Of a stretch of 64,000 nucleotides of DNA, positions 25,149 through 35,368 are shown one piece after another. This DNA is from Rostrohypoxylon terebratum. Its lineage: Eukaryota > Ascomycota > Sordariomycetes > Xylariales > Hypoxylaceae. The stretch spans positions 930,001 to 994,000 of the forward strand of contig MU385857.1 in NCBI GenBank assembly GCA_022497145.1, in the 5' to 3' direction. How positions within the stretch are numbered: position 1 is the stretch's first letter; each line of letters begins with the position of its first letter. The notes beneath the pieces were generated by a model, which saw only the letters and a list, made by a program, of their open reading frames with translations, was not told the origin of the DNA and did no database searches. The position numbers and the translations under genes are program-made.

Positions 25149-27996
25149 ACTGCGTAGCGCTGGAAGCTCCACACCACTGCACTAAAAGAGTACTAGGTAC
25201 GTACGTGGACACTAAGCTAAGTCCGTGCAAGGTTGCAAGGTTGCAAGGTAGCAATGTACCTAAAAAAAAAAAGAATGTACTCGAAGTATTCGATGCACTC
25301 AAGCACCGTGGCACTCGCGTATCGCGATTCGAGACGGTTTAACAAAAGAAACCGAATCCGAAGACGCACAAAGGCCTAGTACTATTTCCGAATCTTGCAG
25401 GATTTGATCGAACAACGCGGGATCCAGTGGCTTAGGAACCTTATGTCCGTCCTTGATCTAATTCGACTCCGTAAGCCGCGGAATGACACAGGCAGTGCTT
25501 CTGTCGAATAGCCGATGATACTAAAAATGCAGTTTGTCAGCTATACTGACGTCTTATATAAGACACCACGTGTGTCTAGCAAGGGAAATTCTGTGTGCCA
25601 CATTTAAAAAAACAAGATACCGCACAAACTTTGGCGTCTTGGTGTCTAGTAGCACTTGGGTAAAGATCTTATGCAGTGATGGCACAAATGACACGGGTGC
25701 TGTCTTGCTTTGGCAAATCATCTCCGAGGAAACTTACACACAATAATGACCCCTCAGACTACACACTAGTCCTGTGATGTTGTTCGATGGGACGTGATTA
25801 TAAATTTTTAACACGACAACGGCGGTATTCCGGGAGATCGAGTTGGAGACTTGGTTCGGAAGCTTTTGACGCAAGGTCTACTGTCTTAAACTTGCGTTTT
25901 GTGTCTTGCGTCGTGCGTCGTGCAGGGAAAATATAGTCCGGAACGATATGAGAACCCGCTCGATTAGACGTTGTGAACAGACTGCCTAGTATAAGGTGAT
26001 TGTGGACTGGTTCTATTATCGAACTAGTGCTGGGGAACGTCGACAGAGATCCGTGGGGTTTGATTTTAATATTAAAGATGGTCGTCTCGAGGTTGGCAGA
26101 ATTAAATTCGATGGTTTTGGGCAAGCCTATTAAAAAATAATCAGGTATAGTAATAACTCAAGCTCAACTCAGTAGTATATTTTATATAAGGAATATAGTT
26201 AGAAACGAAAGTGTTAAAAATGGGTAAAAAGCAACCAGGCCGAACAATAAAGTGATTTAAAAGACAGAGACTCAGGTTGAGTTGCGAGAACTTCCAGAGC
26301 TCTGCTTTTGCTGTATTCACAAACAGCTTGAAGAGAAAGGCTTGGGTCTAGGTGACTGAAGATCCAGATAGACGAGACGCATCGAGAACCGGCCCGCGTC
26401 CTACTCAACTTATTAAGATGAGCTCGATCTCCTGAAGAAAAGAGATGGAGGACCTAGTGTGGAGAACTTTCTCTTGATGCTTGAGATGGCTCAAATGCTT
26501 AAGCGGGTGCTCCAACAAGCTTCTACTCCGTGCTTGGACTGTGGAGTAGCATAAGGGTGGATTAGAGGTGCAACGGGTGGGACAAGGCAAGGGTACAAGG
26601 TGTCGTAGGTATCGTACATAGTGTAGGTATCGGGAAAATAGTGGGGATCCCGAACTATGTACTGCTTAGTACATACCTAGTACTTGGCTGAACTTTGAAG
26701 GAAGCCGGAAGGAAAGAGGTTTGTTAGAAAATAAGCCCTGGAAAAAAAGGAGTGGCGCCTACATACAAAAAAACAATACTAGACCTTTTTACTTTTGAGC
26801 GAGTTAACAATACCGTGTACGGCAATAAAACCCGGTATGTGTGTACCATCACCCCGTCAGCCCGTATAGAACTGCTGCAGTTGAGCATCTTAAAAGATCG
26901 TGATAACCAAAAAATGTAGGGAATGTAGGGTACGTGGCGGTGGTTTGACCCACCATTACTAGCACTTCTCCTGTTTTCCCTAACAGATTCTGTGAAGCGT
27001 TTTCGCGCCAGGTCTCAAATTGCAACCCTGAGCCGGGGGCCCAATGTAAGCGAGCAACGCATAAGGGGATTAGACTCGTCTCATCTTTCCAGCTCCCACC
27101 GCAGGGCTTCCAAGTGCTCGCAGGCTATCTGCAACAGCTTCCGATCAATCAAATCGTCAACCAACCGGCGATTGACATGGGTTCTTGAGCCTCCTTGAGC
27201 CTCCGTGATCTCCTGCGAGCATAGTTGCATAATCCCGAATTGTTTTGACCTCCCACTTGAGGCTGAATCCTGCGTCTGGAACATCTTTGACCATTATCAC
27301 CTTCCCTGAGAAGATCACACGTCCAGAAACATCTTATTAGCCGCCAATCTACCGATACGATGTCCATTGGTTCACAGAATATTTCGAATTTCGAGAAGGT
27401 TGCCAACCAATCTTTTCGGTACCTCGAAGGATTTCTAACTGACAAAATGTAGCTAGAAACTATATGCGTGGTGGTGGCTGCTATCCATAGACACCACCAA
27501 AAAGTGCCTTGCTGTCGCCATTACTATTGGTTAGCCGTCAGCGCGCGGGATGAAACACAGTTGTCGTTTTTCGTGATGCCCCAAACGTGACCCTGTGGCA
27601 GTTAACGAGTCTAACAGACAGGCCAAACTCTTGGCAAAGCATGAACAGGGCGTACCTGATGATTAGCTTACTGCAACAGTTGCCGCTTTTCCCGCCCGTC
27701 CACCAAATGCCCATCCGATCAACATTTTGCCATGTAATGTAAACAGAGCGGTCCTATCAACTCAACCCGATGATCCACCATTCCTGGTAGGAGATCCTCA
27801 TTGTCTTCTTAGAAGCAATGTATCCGTTCGGGAGCATCAAACATGTCAACACGGCCCCAACGCCCAACCTGGCATGTTTCGAACCGGCGGTCTGGTGCAT
27901 CTTACTGTGCAAACTTCAGCCAGTCACATTCCTAGAATACACCCCGTGGCACGTGTTGGTCCACGACGCAGTGTTTAAGACTAGAAGTGGTGTCGT
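25149..27996. other. 2.8-kb intergenic region, no supported gene
   Basis: Lies upstream of the NAD kinase and downstream of RRP46. It holds the octamer array at 25227-25258 and an A+T-rich stretch (about 26130-26260). Several ORFs of 60-110 codons have no recognisable content. The minus-strand frames around 27081-27445 were examined for a spliced gene and none could be built. Confidence 0.5.
25227..25258 (+). repeat. octamer tandem array upstream of NAD kinase
   Basis: Four 8-bp units: GCAAGGTT twice, then GCAAGGTA and GCAATGTA. The array lies 79-110 bp upstream of the NAD kinase ATG, within its promoter or 5' leader. Confidence 0.85.
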
Positions 27997-28893
27997 TCAT
28001 TTCCAATGTAGATCCGAGGCTATTTTCTCTTCCATCGTAGATCGTATGAACTGCTTCAAGTTCGCGCCGGTGGGGTTGTCATCGTCCATGAGAGTATCGC
28101 CATCATTCGTGACATCTGACGAGCAACATTGTTGCTGCGCAGCGACAAAGGCATCATTCCATTCTTTTACCGTGAAGTTTCCTTCACTTTCCACGAGGAT
28201 GAGTTCGTCAGTTGACGTAAACGAGAAAACATGGAACGATTCTGAAATCTGGATCTCTCGCGGCGATGGGTTTATGACTATCTTCTTCGACTGGCCATCC
28301 GCGATAATCGCCAAGGAGGTTGAGGTCAACGTCGCTGTCAATGGTAGAGCAGCGGAGAGGAGAGCTAGTACTGCTGTCTGTAGTAGAGCAGGTAGTATAG
28401 GCAGGTTCTAAGATTGTATGGTCTCATCAGTATACCTTATATCGCATCGAACTTATATGAAATATAGAAGAGTGTAACTTACCGAGCTAGCCTGCACGAC
28501 TTTGGCGTTTACATATTCGTTTTCCGGGGCGGTGGTGACTTGCAAGATTACTTGGATGAGGGTTCTGGGGAAGTTGTTGACGAGGATGATCTGGCGCAAC
28601 GTCGACTGAAGTAATGATTCCAGGTGTCTTTCTCTTGTTCCTAGAATAACACGGAGTCAGATAATATTTAAATAAAAATTCATGACAGGTTTCAATGTCG
28701 AACCTCCAACCCCTGCAGCTGGTCGTACGATCACATCGACGGCAGCTTCCTCTGGGAGCTCATCTCGTCTTTGCACCTCGATCGGCCCATTTACTGCCCC
28801 AACCACAATATACCCGGCATAGGAAAAAGTAGCAGAGCCATCTGCGTTTTGCAGATGGGACAATAGAGCTTCTGGCTCCGTGTTGACAGTCAT
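27997..28893 (-). CDS. RRP46: exosome complex subunit Rrp46 (RNase PH fold)
   Basis: Three exons: complement(27997..28407, 28483..28640, 28704..28893); introns of 75 and 63 bp; 252 aa. Rrp46 is one of the six RNase PH-like proteins forming the ring of the RNA exosome, which processes and degrades RNA in nucleus and cytoplasm; in yeast it is catalytically inactive. Supporting sequence: LSHLQNADGSATFSYAGYIV and AVNGPIEVQRRDELPEEAAV in exon 1, GVGG|TRERHLESLLQ across the first splice, LPILPALLQ at the second, and a C-terminus ending MEEKIASDLHWK. The first intron uses an unusual donor, GTTCGA, but frame and family conservation demand it. The ATG at 28893 matches the family's usual start; the frame is open further upstream (to 29046). 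Divergent from the PP2A activator gene. Confidence 0.92.
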
Positions 28894-29341
28894 TTTCCTA
28901 AGAATTATCGCGGGTTTTCTGGCGATGAATGGCGCATTTGTTGGTTCTTTGGGGATCAAAAAAGTGAGATGACGATAGTTCGAACTTTTTCTCAATCGGG
29001 TATCAACCTGGGTAAGGTGGGTTTGGTGGGACGATATGTCGTACAAGACGGGTATCTCAGCTCCACCTTTTTGTATCGGTGCCTTGCCAGATGCTCCTTC
29101 CGCTAGAAGGTACCTAGAAATCTAAGACATTGGATGCTGTTGGTACATGTGAACTCACTAATTAAATTATTCATTAATGCATGATAGAGGGGTAGTTGTG
29201 GCGTTACTTCAATGTTGCATACCTTTGATATCCATCACGGATCTTTATACTAATCAACTCATCTCTCACGCTTCTCATATATAACACCTAAATTGAAACA
29301 ACATCTTACAAGAGTATACGTGTGGCACTTCTACTTATAAG
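28894..29341. promoter_or_regulatory. divergent RRP46/PTPA promoter region
   Basis: A 448-bp space between divergent start codons. TATATAAC at about 29277-29284, some 60 bp upstream of the PTPA ATG, is a TATA-like element. Nothing equally clear is visible on the RRP46 side. Confidence 0.5.
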
Positions 29342-30607
29342 ATGGCTACTCAACAGTCTACAGCAGCTATTCCAAATCTGAGAGACAAGCTTCCTAAGCT
29401 AGAACCTCGCCGTCGCCGACCTGCACCTTCAAACCCCCTTCCATTACCAGAAACGCCAGCCTTACCGCCTCCACCGGATCTTTCATCTCATTCATTCCAG
29501 GTCCCTAGCCGACGAATACTGTCCACTAAAGACCATGAACTATTTCTCTCATCGCCATCTTATAATCTAATAGTCGCATTCGTCTTCGGTCTTTCAGATT
29601 CTATCATAGATACCCCAGTATCTGCCGTCAAGGATGACGACTGTAATCCTATCGTAAAGTCGATTCTAGACATTCTCGATAAAACAGAAGCTCTGGTTCT
29701 AGCAACGCCTCCAGAGGATGCGGAAGGGTCGAGGTTCGGAAACAAGGTGTTCCGCACTTTTCTCGACAAGGCCAAAGCCTCCAGCCCCTCTTGGCATGAG
29801 GAGCTCGGATTAACGTCTAAAGACGCCATTGCGGAGGTAGAAACATATCTCAACAACTCCTTCGGCAACCGGACACGAATAGATTATGGCTCGGGTCACG
29901 AGTTAAATTTCATAATATGGCTCTTATGTTTATATCAACTACAGATTGTGAAGAAATCCGACTTCAAGGCGTTGGTTTTAAAGGTCTTTATCCGATACCT
30001 GCAACTCATGCAAACGATTCAATCAACGTACTACCTCGAACCAGCTGGTTCTCACGGTGTCTGGGGTTTAGATGATTACCAATTTTTACCGTTTCTCTTC
30101 GGAGCCAGCCAACTACTTCATCACCCCTTCATCACTCCCCTGGCAATCCACCAAGAACTGACTCTTGAAGAATTTGGTCACGACTATATGTACCTTGGTC
30201 AGGTCAACTTTGTCAATAGTACCAAGACTGTCAAGGGTCTACGCTGGCATAGTCCAATGTTAGACGACATATCCTCTGCCAAGAGCTGGACCAAGATAGA
30301 AGGGGGCATGAAAAGGATGTTTGTAGCAGAGGTCCTGCGAAAGTTACCAGTGATGCAACATTTTCTTTTCGGCTCACTAGTGCCAGCAGTTGAAGGTATG
30401 AGTACCGAGTCGGAAGCAGGCCTAGCAGGTGAAGAAGATGAAACTGAAGGCGGAGGCGTTGTTGTCGAGCATGATGGATTCAAGCATGTACACAATGCTA
30501 ACAGCTGGGGTGATTGCTGTGGTATCAAGGTACCCAGTGCAATTGCAGCAGCCCAAGCGATGAGAAAGAATGGCGCTGGAGAGCTACGCCGCATACCGTT
30601 TGACTAA
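29342..30607 (+). CDS. PP2A phosphatase activator (PTPA/Rrd family peptidyl-prolyl isomerase)
   Basis: Single exon, 421 aa. PTPA proteins activate and help assemble protein phosphatase 2A and have peptidyl-prolyl isomerase activity. The PTPA fold covers about residues 50-345: SRRILSTKDHELFLSS, then RIDYGSGHELNFIIWLLCL, EPAGSHGVWGLDDYQFLPF, RWHSPMLDDISSAKSWTKI and LPVMQHFLFGSL, all family signatures. The N-terminus is Pro-rich. The C-terminus ends WGDCCGIKVPSAIAAAQAM and RRIPFD. Fungi have two paralogues (Rrd1, Rrd2); I cannot decide safely which this is. The ATG at 29342 lies just after a short A/T-rich leader with a TATA-like element. A polyadenylation-like AATAAA follows 51 bp after the stop. 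Confidence 0.93.
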   Translation: MATQQSTAAIPNLRDKLPKLEPRRRRPAPSNPLPLPETPALPPPPDLSSHSFQVPSRRILSTKDHELFLSSPSYNLIVAFVFGLSDSIIDTPVSAVKDDDCNPIVKSILDILDKTEALVLATPPEDAEGSRFGNKVFRTFLDKAKASSPSWHEELGLTSKDAIAEVETYLNNSFGNRTRIDYGSGHELNFIIWLLCLYQLQIVKKSDFKALVLKVFIRYLQLMQTIQSTYYLEPAGSHGVWGLDDYQFLPFLFGASQLLHHPFITPLAIHQELTLEEFGHDYMYLGQVNFVNSTKTVKGLRWHSPMLDDISSAKSWTKIEGGMKRMFVAEVLRKLPVMQHFLFGSLVPAVEGMSTESEAGLAGEEDETEGGGVVVEHDGFKHVHNANSWGDCCGIKVPSAIAAAQAMRKNGAGELRRIPFD

Positions 30608-31021
30608 GTGTTCGATTTGGGGCTATTTCTTTATAGGCTCCGATAATAGAGAATATTAATAAAACAGTAAACATAACAGCTGCGCATTGAATATCCTGAT
30701 ACGATATGTACGATCCGCTACGAGAATATAGAGATAGAGTATAGGTACTAGGTGTATTAATACATTCTTGTCGCAAATGTCTATGAACGAATCTTAGCGC
30801 CGAACAGGCCAACGCCTTAGACTATAACCGCCCAACAAAGCCAAATGGGTATCCTTAATCATTCGGAGCTCACTGACTGCCATATTCACATTACCGATTT
30901 TTGTACCCGTAGCCAGCGGTCTTAGGCAATAGTCACAGCTAACTGCCCCAAGACGACTAACCCAAGATATGTACATTTCACATGTACATAACCCCCTCAT
31001 CCCACCCTATCCGTAGAGCTC
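30608..31021. other. convergent intergenic region
   Basis: About 410 bp between the 3' ends of the PTPA gene (+) and the GRF protein gene (-). No gene seen; it holds the AATAAA at 30658. Confidence 0.55.
30658..30663 (+). terminator. candidate polyadenylation signal AATAAA
   Basis: Canonical AATAAA hexamer 51 bp past the stop codon of the PTPA-family gene, in A+T-rich sequence. Fungal 3' ends tolerate variation, so this is only a likely signal. Confidence 0.5.
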
Positions 31022-32373
31022 CTAACTCGCACGGTACAAGTTCATCAGCTCCGTCCGCATCTTCTGCCTCGCGTCGGCATCCAATCTTCTCTGGTTCTCC
31101 AGATCCGTGATCCTGGCCCTGAGTTCCGCGATCTGCGCCTTAGACGTCTTCATCGCCTCGCGCGCAGCGTCGCGGCCCTTCTCGAGGCCCCGGGAGCGAG
31201 CCGCGTGTCTGTCTAACGCGGAGCGAATAGCGCGCTCGGTGTTCTTGTCGAGTTGGACGCCAGTTAGGAGACCCATGACCTCATCCGTGATAGTCGGGTT
31301 GTTCTTTCCCTGAGATGAAGAGGGGGTCGAAGAGGTTGATGTGGATGTGTGCTTCGGCGTGGAGGCAGAGGTAAAAGAAGTAGAGGCAGCAGGAGTAGAG
31401 TAAGACCCGTTGTCATCGGTGCGTAAGCGTTTTGCGGTACTATCTTGTTCGGCGAAGAGAACCCGGCGAACGGGTTTATCGGTGAGCGGAGTCGGCAGTC
31501 CGTCTTCCACCGCGAGTGTCCGAGTCGCGGAAGGCGTCTCGAATGCATTGCGATGCCTAGTCTGGGCCTTGGCAGGGTTGTCTGTGATGGTCGCGAGCTC
31601 CGCCTCGTCGCCCGAGGAGAAGTCGCTGTACTCATCGATATCCGGCCGCTTTCTCTTAGATCCCGCCGACGGGGTGCCGTGTATTGCGCTTAGCTGCGGC
31701 TTGTCGCCTAATCCACGGAAGATTTCGTCTATGTCATCCGAATCCTCGTCCGAAGTGAAAAGGCCGCCCATATCGTTATCCGCCGACTCCCTGTTATTAC
31801 TCGAGCCTCCTCTTAGGGTCTCGCTCTGCAAAGTTGTAGAAGAGGCTATGCTCTGGCCATTTTGATCACGGCCGAGTAGACGGTTCAGTTCGGAAATGCT
31901 AGTAACTGGAGTCTTTTCTCCATCCGGCCTCTTCTCCTTGGCCGGGGTGATACTCTCGTGCAACGTCCTCTGCCTCTTCGGCTTACGGCTCGGTGTGTTC
32001 TCAGCCTCGCTGCGCGAATTAGTTAGGACAGCGCCAACTTCACGCTCGTGCGCATCCTCGGACCAGAGGAAAAAATTGCATTTGTTCTGCTTGTTTTTGT
32101 CCTTTTGACAAGTGTAAAATGAGCGACCCTTGTTAGCGGTTTCTCTTGTGACCGTCAACTGGACCGCTGGGAGTCGAGGGATACAATTGCCTATGAAAAA
32201 CCGAAGCAAAGGTTGATTAGCTTCCTATCCGATCGCAGCCCGTGCAGTAAGGTTTTCGGGATGATTTAGACTTCGGGGCGTAACTTACAGTGCCAAACGC
32301 CGTTTCTAAAGAGACCTTTGAGTGGAGTTTTGCTCGCCGGCGTGTTAGGTGTAGTAGCTTGTGACCGTTGCAT
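31022..32373 (-). CDS. GRF-type zinc-finger protein with C-terminal coiled coil
   Basis: Two exons: complement(31022..32190, 32289..32373), intron 98 bp (GTAAGT...TTCATAG), 417 aa. A GRF zinc finger spans about residues 26-71: VWH|CNCIPRLP, GRSFYTCQKD and NKCNFFLW, with Cys29, Cys31, Cys56 and Cys66 as likely zinc ligands and the FYxC and FFLW hallmarks. The intron interrupts the first Cys codon, and splicing restores the finger. GRF fingers bind single-stranded or branched nucleic acid in proteins such as Top3alpha, NEIL3 and APE2; here no catalytic domain is attached. The middle is acidic and Ser/Thr-rich with basic KRKRP/KPKRQR stretches (possible nuclear signals). The last 70 residues form a heptad-like coiled coil (KAQIAELRARITDLENQRR). 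The start has a strong context (GCCACCATG). Function beyond nucleic-acid binding is unknown. Confidence 0.85.
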
Positions 32374-33247
32374 GGTGGCGAGGATATCAGATCTCCCTTT
32401 ATCTTTAGCGTATTAAGACGTTTGGAGATATGTTATAATCGCACAACGGGAACTCGAAATACTTAGCATCCCGCAGACTTGCAATTCGGGATATTGATGT
32501 TTGATGCTCGTCGTTGTGGCAATGACGACCAGTTCGAGTAACAGCGGGGCAGGCTAGAACTACCAGAATTGATGTACCTGTTTGAGGTGGGATAAAAAAC
32601 GGTGGCTGGGACGACCGAGCTGAAACTGAGACACGTGGGGCACGGGTTACTCTGCACTAATGTTACCAGATCTCCAAAGGCTTGGCACGTTACCTGCATA
32701 ATTTGCATAACTTGCATAATATCGCAGGGCATCCCTGATCTTGACCAACTTCCAAGATCGAAGCAGATTGCCTCATTGAGCAGGTAACACGACAGTAGTA
32801 ATCCTAGGTAGTCATAGGTAGTCATAGTCAAAACACAAAGGAATAGAGTTGAAAGAATGAGGTTGAGTCGCTGGATCTGATCATAGTATAAACAATCAAA
32901 AGGAGATGGACATTCATTACCTACATACATACGTACATACATACAAACATATAATAACGACTCTCAATTCATTCATGGGTATATCATCTATGCGTATCAA
33001 AACAAAATGTGGTATCCTCGGACGATGCGAACCTCCCTAGCTTCCCTTGCGGGCGTCTCTGAATGTCGATTTTTCAGAAACCAGTGCAATAGTACAACCC
33101 CTATGCATCCTAGATCGCAAGCTCATATGGACATGGACAGCAAACGACCCATACTCTCTGTCGGAATGTCGGAATATCAGAATGATAATGTGGAATAATG
33201 CCAACCCAACCACTTCATACCCCCTCGCGTGCAAAATCATAGCCTCT
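32374..33247. other. intergenic region with a short tandem repeat
   Basis: Separates the GRF-protein start from the ELMO-protein stop. It contains a 9-bp unit (TGCATAAxT type) repeated three times at 32695-32721. No gene seen. Confidence 0.55.
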
Positions 33248-35368
33248 TCAGATCTCATACCAATAGTCGTCATTAAGCCCCTCTCTGCTCGGTACTACAC
33301 CAGCACCTTCCGGAGGTCCGGCGTAGGTGGCTTCCATCCGAACGTTGAGTAATCTGATCTTCATGCCGTAGTCTTGAACGAGCTTGATGAGCTTATTGGT
33401 CTCCGATGTTATCGGGGCCTGACCTAGTAGCATCAACAACCCGTCCAGCCATTCCGATGCCACACTATGGTTTAAAGGATGTAGGGTAAGTAACGGTGTT
33501 TCCTTGACTTCGCTCAGGTCCTTAGCCTTGCTAACTTCGTCAGGATTCACGTAGCCGAATATCGTAATCTTCGTGCTGTTTCCTGTCCCATTTATATTCT
33601 CGGTAGACGGAGCAGAAACATTAGAGGCAACTGAGCTAATTTGTCGTAGGTCCACCTTCTCGGGTAGAGAATCCAAGTTCGGGTCTGGACCAGTCCGTAA
33701 CCCAAAGTCGGCGTAATGGAGATAGCGGCGATTATGCGACAATTTGGCATATCGCCAAAGTGTACCATCAATTCCGCGGCGATTGTGATAGTTGGTCCCC
33801 TGACTGTCCTTGCGTTGCGCCGGTTTCGAAAACCAAGAGCCGTCTAACAAGCATCTTATACGTTGTTCCTTAATGAACGTAAGAGCTTCTTGGTTTAGGC
33901 TCTCTCGCACTTTGTAAAGATGTTGGCCCCATTGATCATCGAACGAGAGTTCCAGAAGCTCCATCTGCAACTCGCGCAATCGCCCAAAGTCATATTCTAC
34001 AAGATCTTCTTCAACCTCCAAAATATCCTTCGACCGGCCAGCTTGTCCTATGACCTGATCTATGAGTATACGAACCAATTCTGCCACTTTTTCGAAATCG
34101 TCCTGGTCTGCTCCGGTAGATCTCCAGAGCTTGAAGAATGCGTTCAGTCCACCTGTATGCAGCCTAGACCATTGAAGAAGTAATGGCCGGAAAAGCTTGT
34201 CTTGGTGCTTTCCATCGGATAGTTGGTACCCCCTAAGATCTTCCATTTCTGATTTATCGCAATCGAAATGCTCGTACAAGATAAGCGTGACTGCCAAGCT
34301 CGACCTCGCAATAGGACAGCGCTCGTGTAGTGGTTTGGTTGACTGCTCTAAGAGCAACTTTTGGAAGCCATCTTCGTTCTTTCGCACAAAATCGGCAAGA
34401 TCCATTAAGCCAAGAAATCCAGTATTTTCGAACTCCGCAGCCGGACTTTCCGTCTCGAAGCCAAGACGCCTCCATTTCTCTGGATTGTGTCTTCTGCTTC
34501 CTTTTTTTCCAGACTCTTGAAGCTCCTCGACTCTCCCGATTCCGTTCGCATGGTCCCTATTCGGTGCGCTCGCAAGATGGAGTCCTTTCAATGCTCTTCT
34601 ATGTTCCGGCCTCTCGACGTCAACCTGGACCTGCCGCCATTTTTGAAGCAGTACCTTAGTAAGGGACTGAAACTCCAATAAAGGGTGCGCGAGGTCTTGC
34701 AGTGCTGAGCTCTGCATCAGGTTGTATACCGCCTTGATTAAACCCAAATCTTGCAATCGCCTTATAAATTTGGGCCATTCTTCTCCGCTACCCCCTATCC
34801 TGCTGATTTCGTTGCTAGGTTCGCTCGAAACGGCATCCCTTATGAGAGCATTGATCAACATCAGGGCATTGGCGCAGAGGGCGTGATCTGCAGACTGGAG
34901 CTGCTGGATGACGAGTTCGAAGAATTGCGGGTAGACAGCTACGGCTGGCTTTAATGCGCGGAATCCGAACGTTACAGGCGCACGGCCCCCTGAGGATGTA
35001 GATTGCGAGTGGCTAACAAGCGCAACGAGAATGGACATAGCACCTCGAAGGATGTTGACCAGCGGGTTCGTGACAATCAGCTCAACAACGCGCTCAACAA
35101 GATCGCCCGCCGTGGGTCCCTCAAAAATATCCCATCCCATATCAACCTCGAGCAATCTGCTTAGACTTTGAAGCGAGTAGGCGAGTGTGTTTCCGCCCGT
35201 ACCCATGATCAAGCGTCGTAGAATGATCAGACCGCCAGAAGATATGAAGACATCTGCAAAGGAAGGATCGTTTATGGAGGATTGCAGTTTAAAAACCGCC
35301 ATTTTTCGGGCAGCATCTTCGTCGCTGGCAAGTCGCGACAGCAACGCAGGTATGTCTGCTTGATCCAT
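33248..35368 (-). CDS. ELMO/CED-12 domain protein (Lmo1-like Rho GEF partner)
   Basis: Single exon, 706 aa from the ATG at 35368; the frame extends 14 codons upstream, but only from a TTG. Order of regions: N-terminal armadillo-like helices (about 1-220, e.g. MAVFKLQSSINDPSFADVFI), a linker, an ELMO_CED-12 domain (about 280-470, with FLGLMDLADFVRKNEDGFQK and FRPLLLQWSRLHTGG), and a C-terminal PH-like region (about 500-690, with GTLWRYAKLSHNRRYLHYAD). In animals ELMO binds DOCK180 to activate Rac; in yeast Lmo1 pairs with Dck1 to act on Rho5. A role in Rho signalling and polarised growth or stress response is inferred. Length and domain order fit the family. Confidence 0.85.
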   Translation of the reverse strand: MDQADIPALLSRLASDEDAARKMAVFKLQSSINDPSFADVFISSGGLIILRRLIMGTGGNTLAYSLQSLSRLLEVDMGWDIFEGPTAGDLVERVVELIVTNPLVNILRGAMSILVALVSHSQSTSSGGRAPVTFGFRALKPAVAVYPQFFELVIQQLQSADHALCANALMLINALIRDAVSSEPSNEISRIGGSGEEWPKFIRRLQDLGLIKAVYNLMQSSALQDLAHPLLEFQSLTKVLLQKWRQVQVDVERPEHRRALKGLHLASAPNRDHANGIGRVEELQESGKKGSRRHNPEKWRRLGFETESPAAEFENTGFLGLMDLADFVRKNEDGFQKLLLEQSTKPLHERCPIARSSLAVTLILYEHFDCDKSEMEDLRGYQLSDGKHQDKLFRPLLLQWSRLHTGGLNAFFKLWRSTGADQDDFEKVAELVRILIDQVIGQAGRSKDILEVEEDLVEYDFGRLRELQMELLELSFDDQWGQHLYKVRESLNQEALTFIKEQRIRCLLDGSWFSKPAQRKDSQGTNYHNRRGIDGTLWRYAKLSHNRRYLHYADFGLRTGPDPNLDSLPEKVDLRQISSVASNVSAPSTENINGTGNSTKITIFGYVNPDEVSKAKDLSEVKETPLLTLHPLNHSVASEWLDGLLMLLGQAPITSETNKLIKLVQDYGMKIRLLNVRMEATYAGPPEGAGVVPSREGLNDDYWYEI

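Noticed and set aside
25149..25172. Eight-codon upstream extension of the NAD kinase
   Set aside because: It would start with GTG; the ATG at 25148 is the first normal start.
27081..27445. Overlapping minus frames suggesting a spliced gene downstream of RRP46
   Set aside because: No combination of donors and acceptors gave a recognisable or longer protein.
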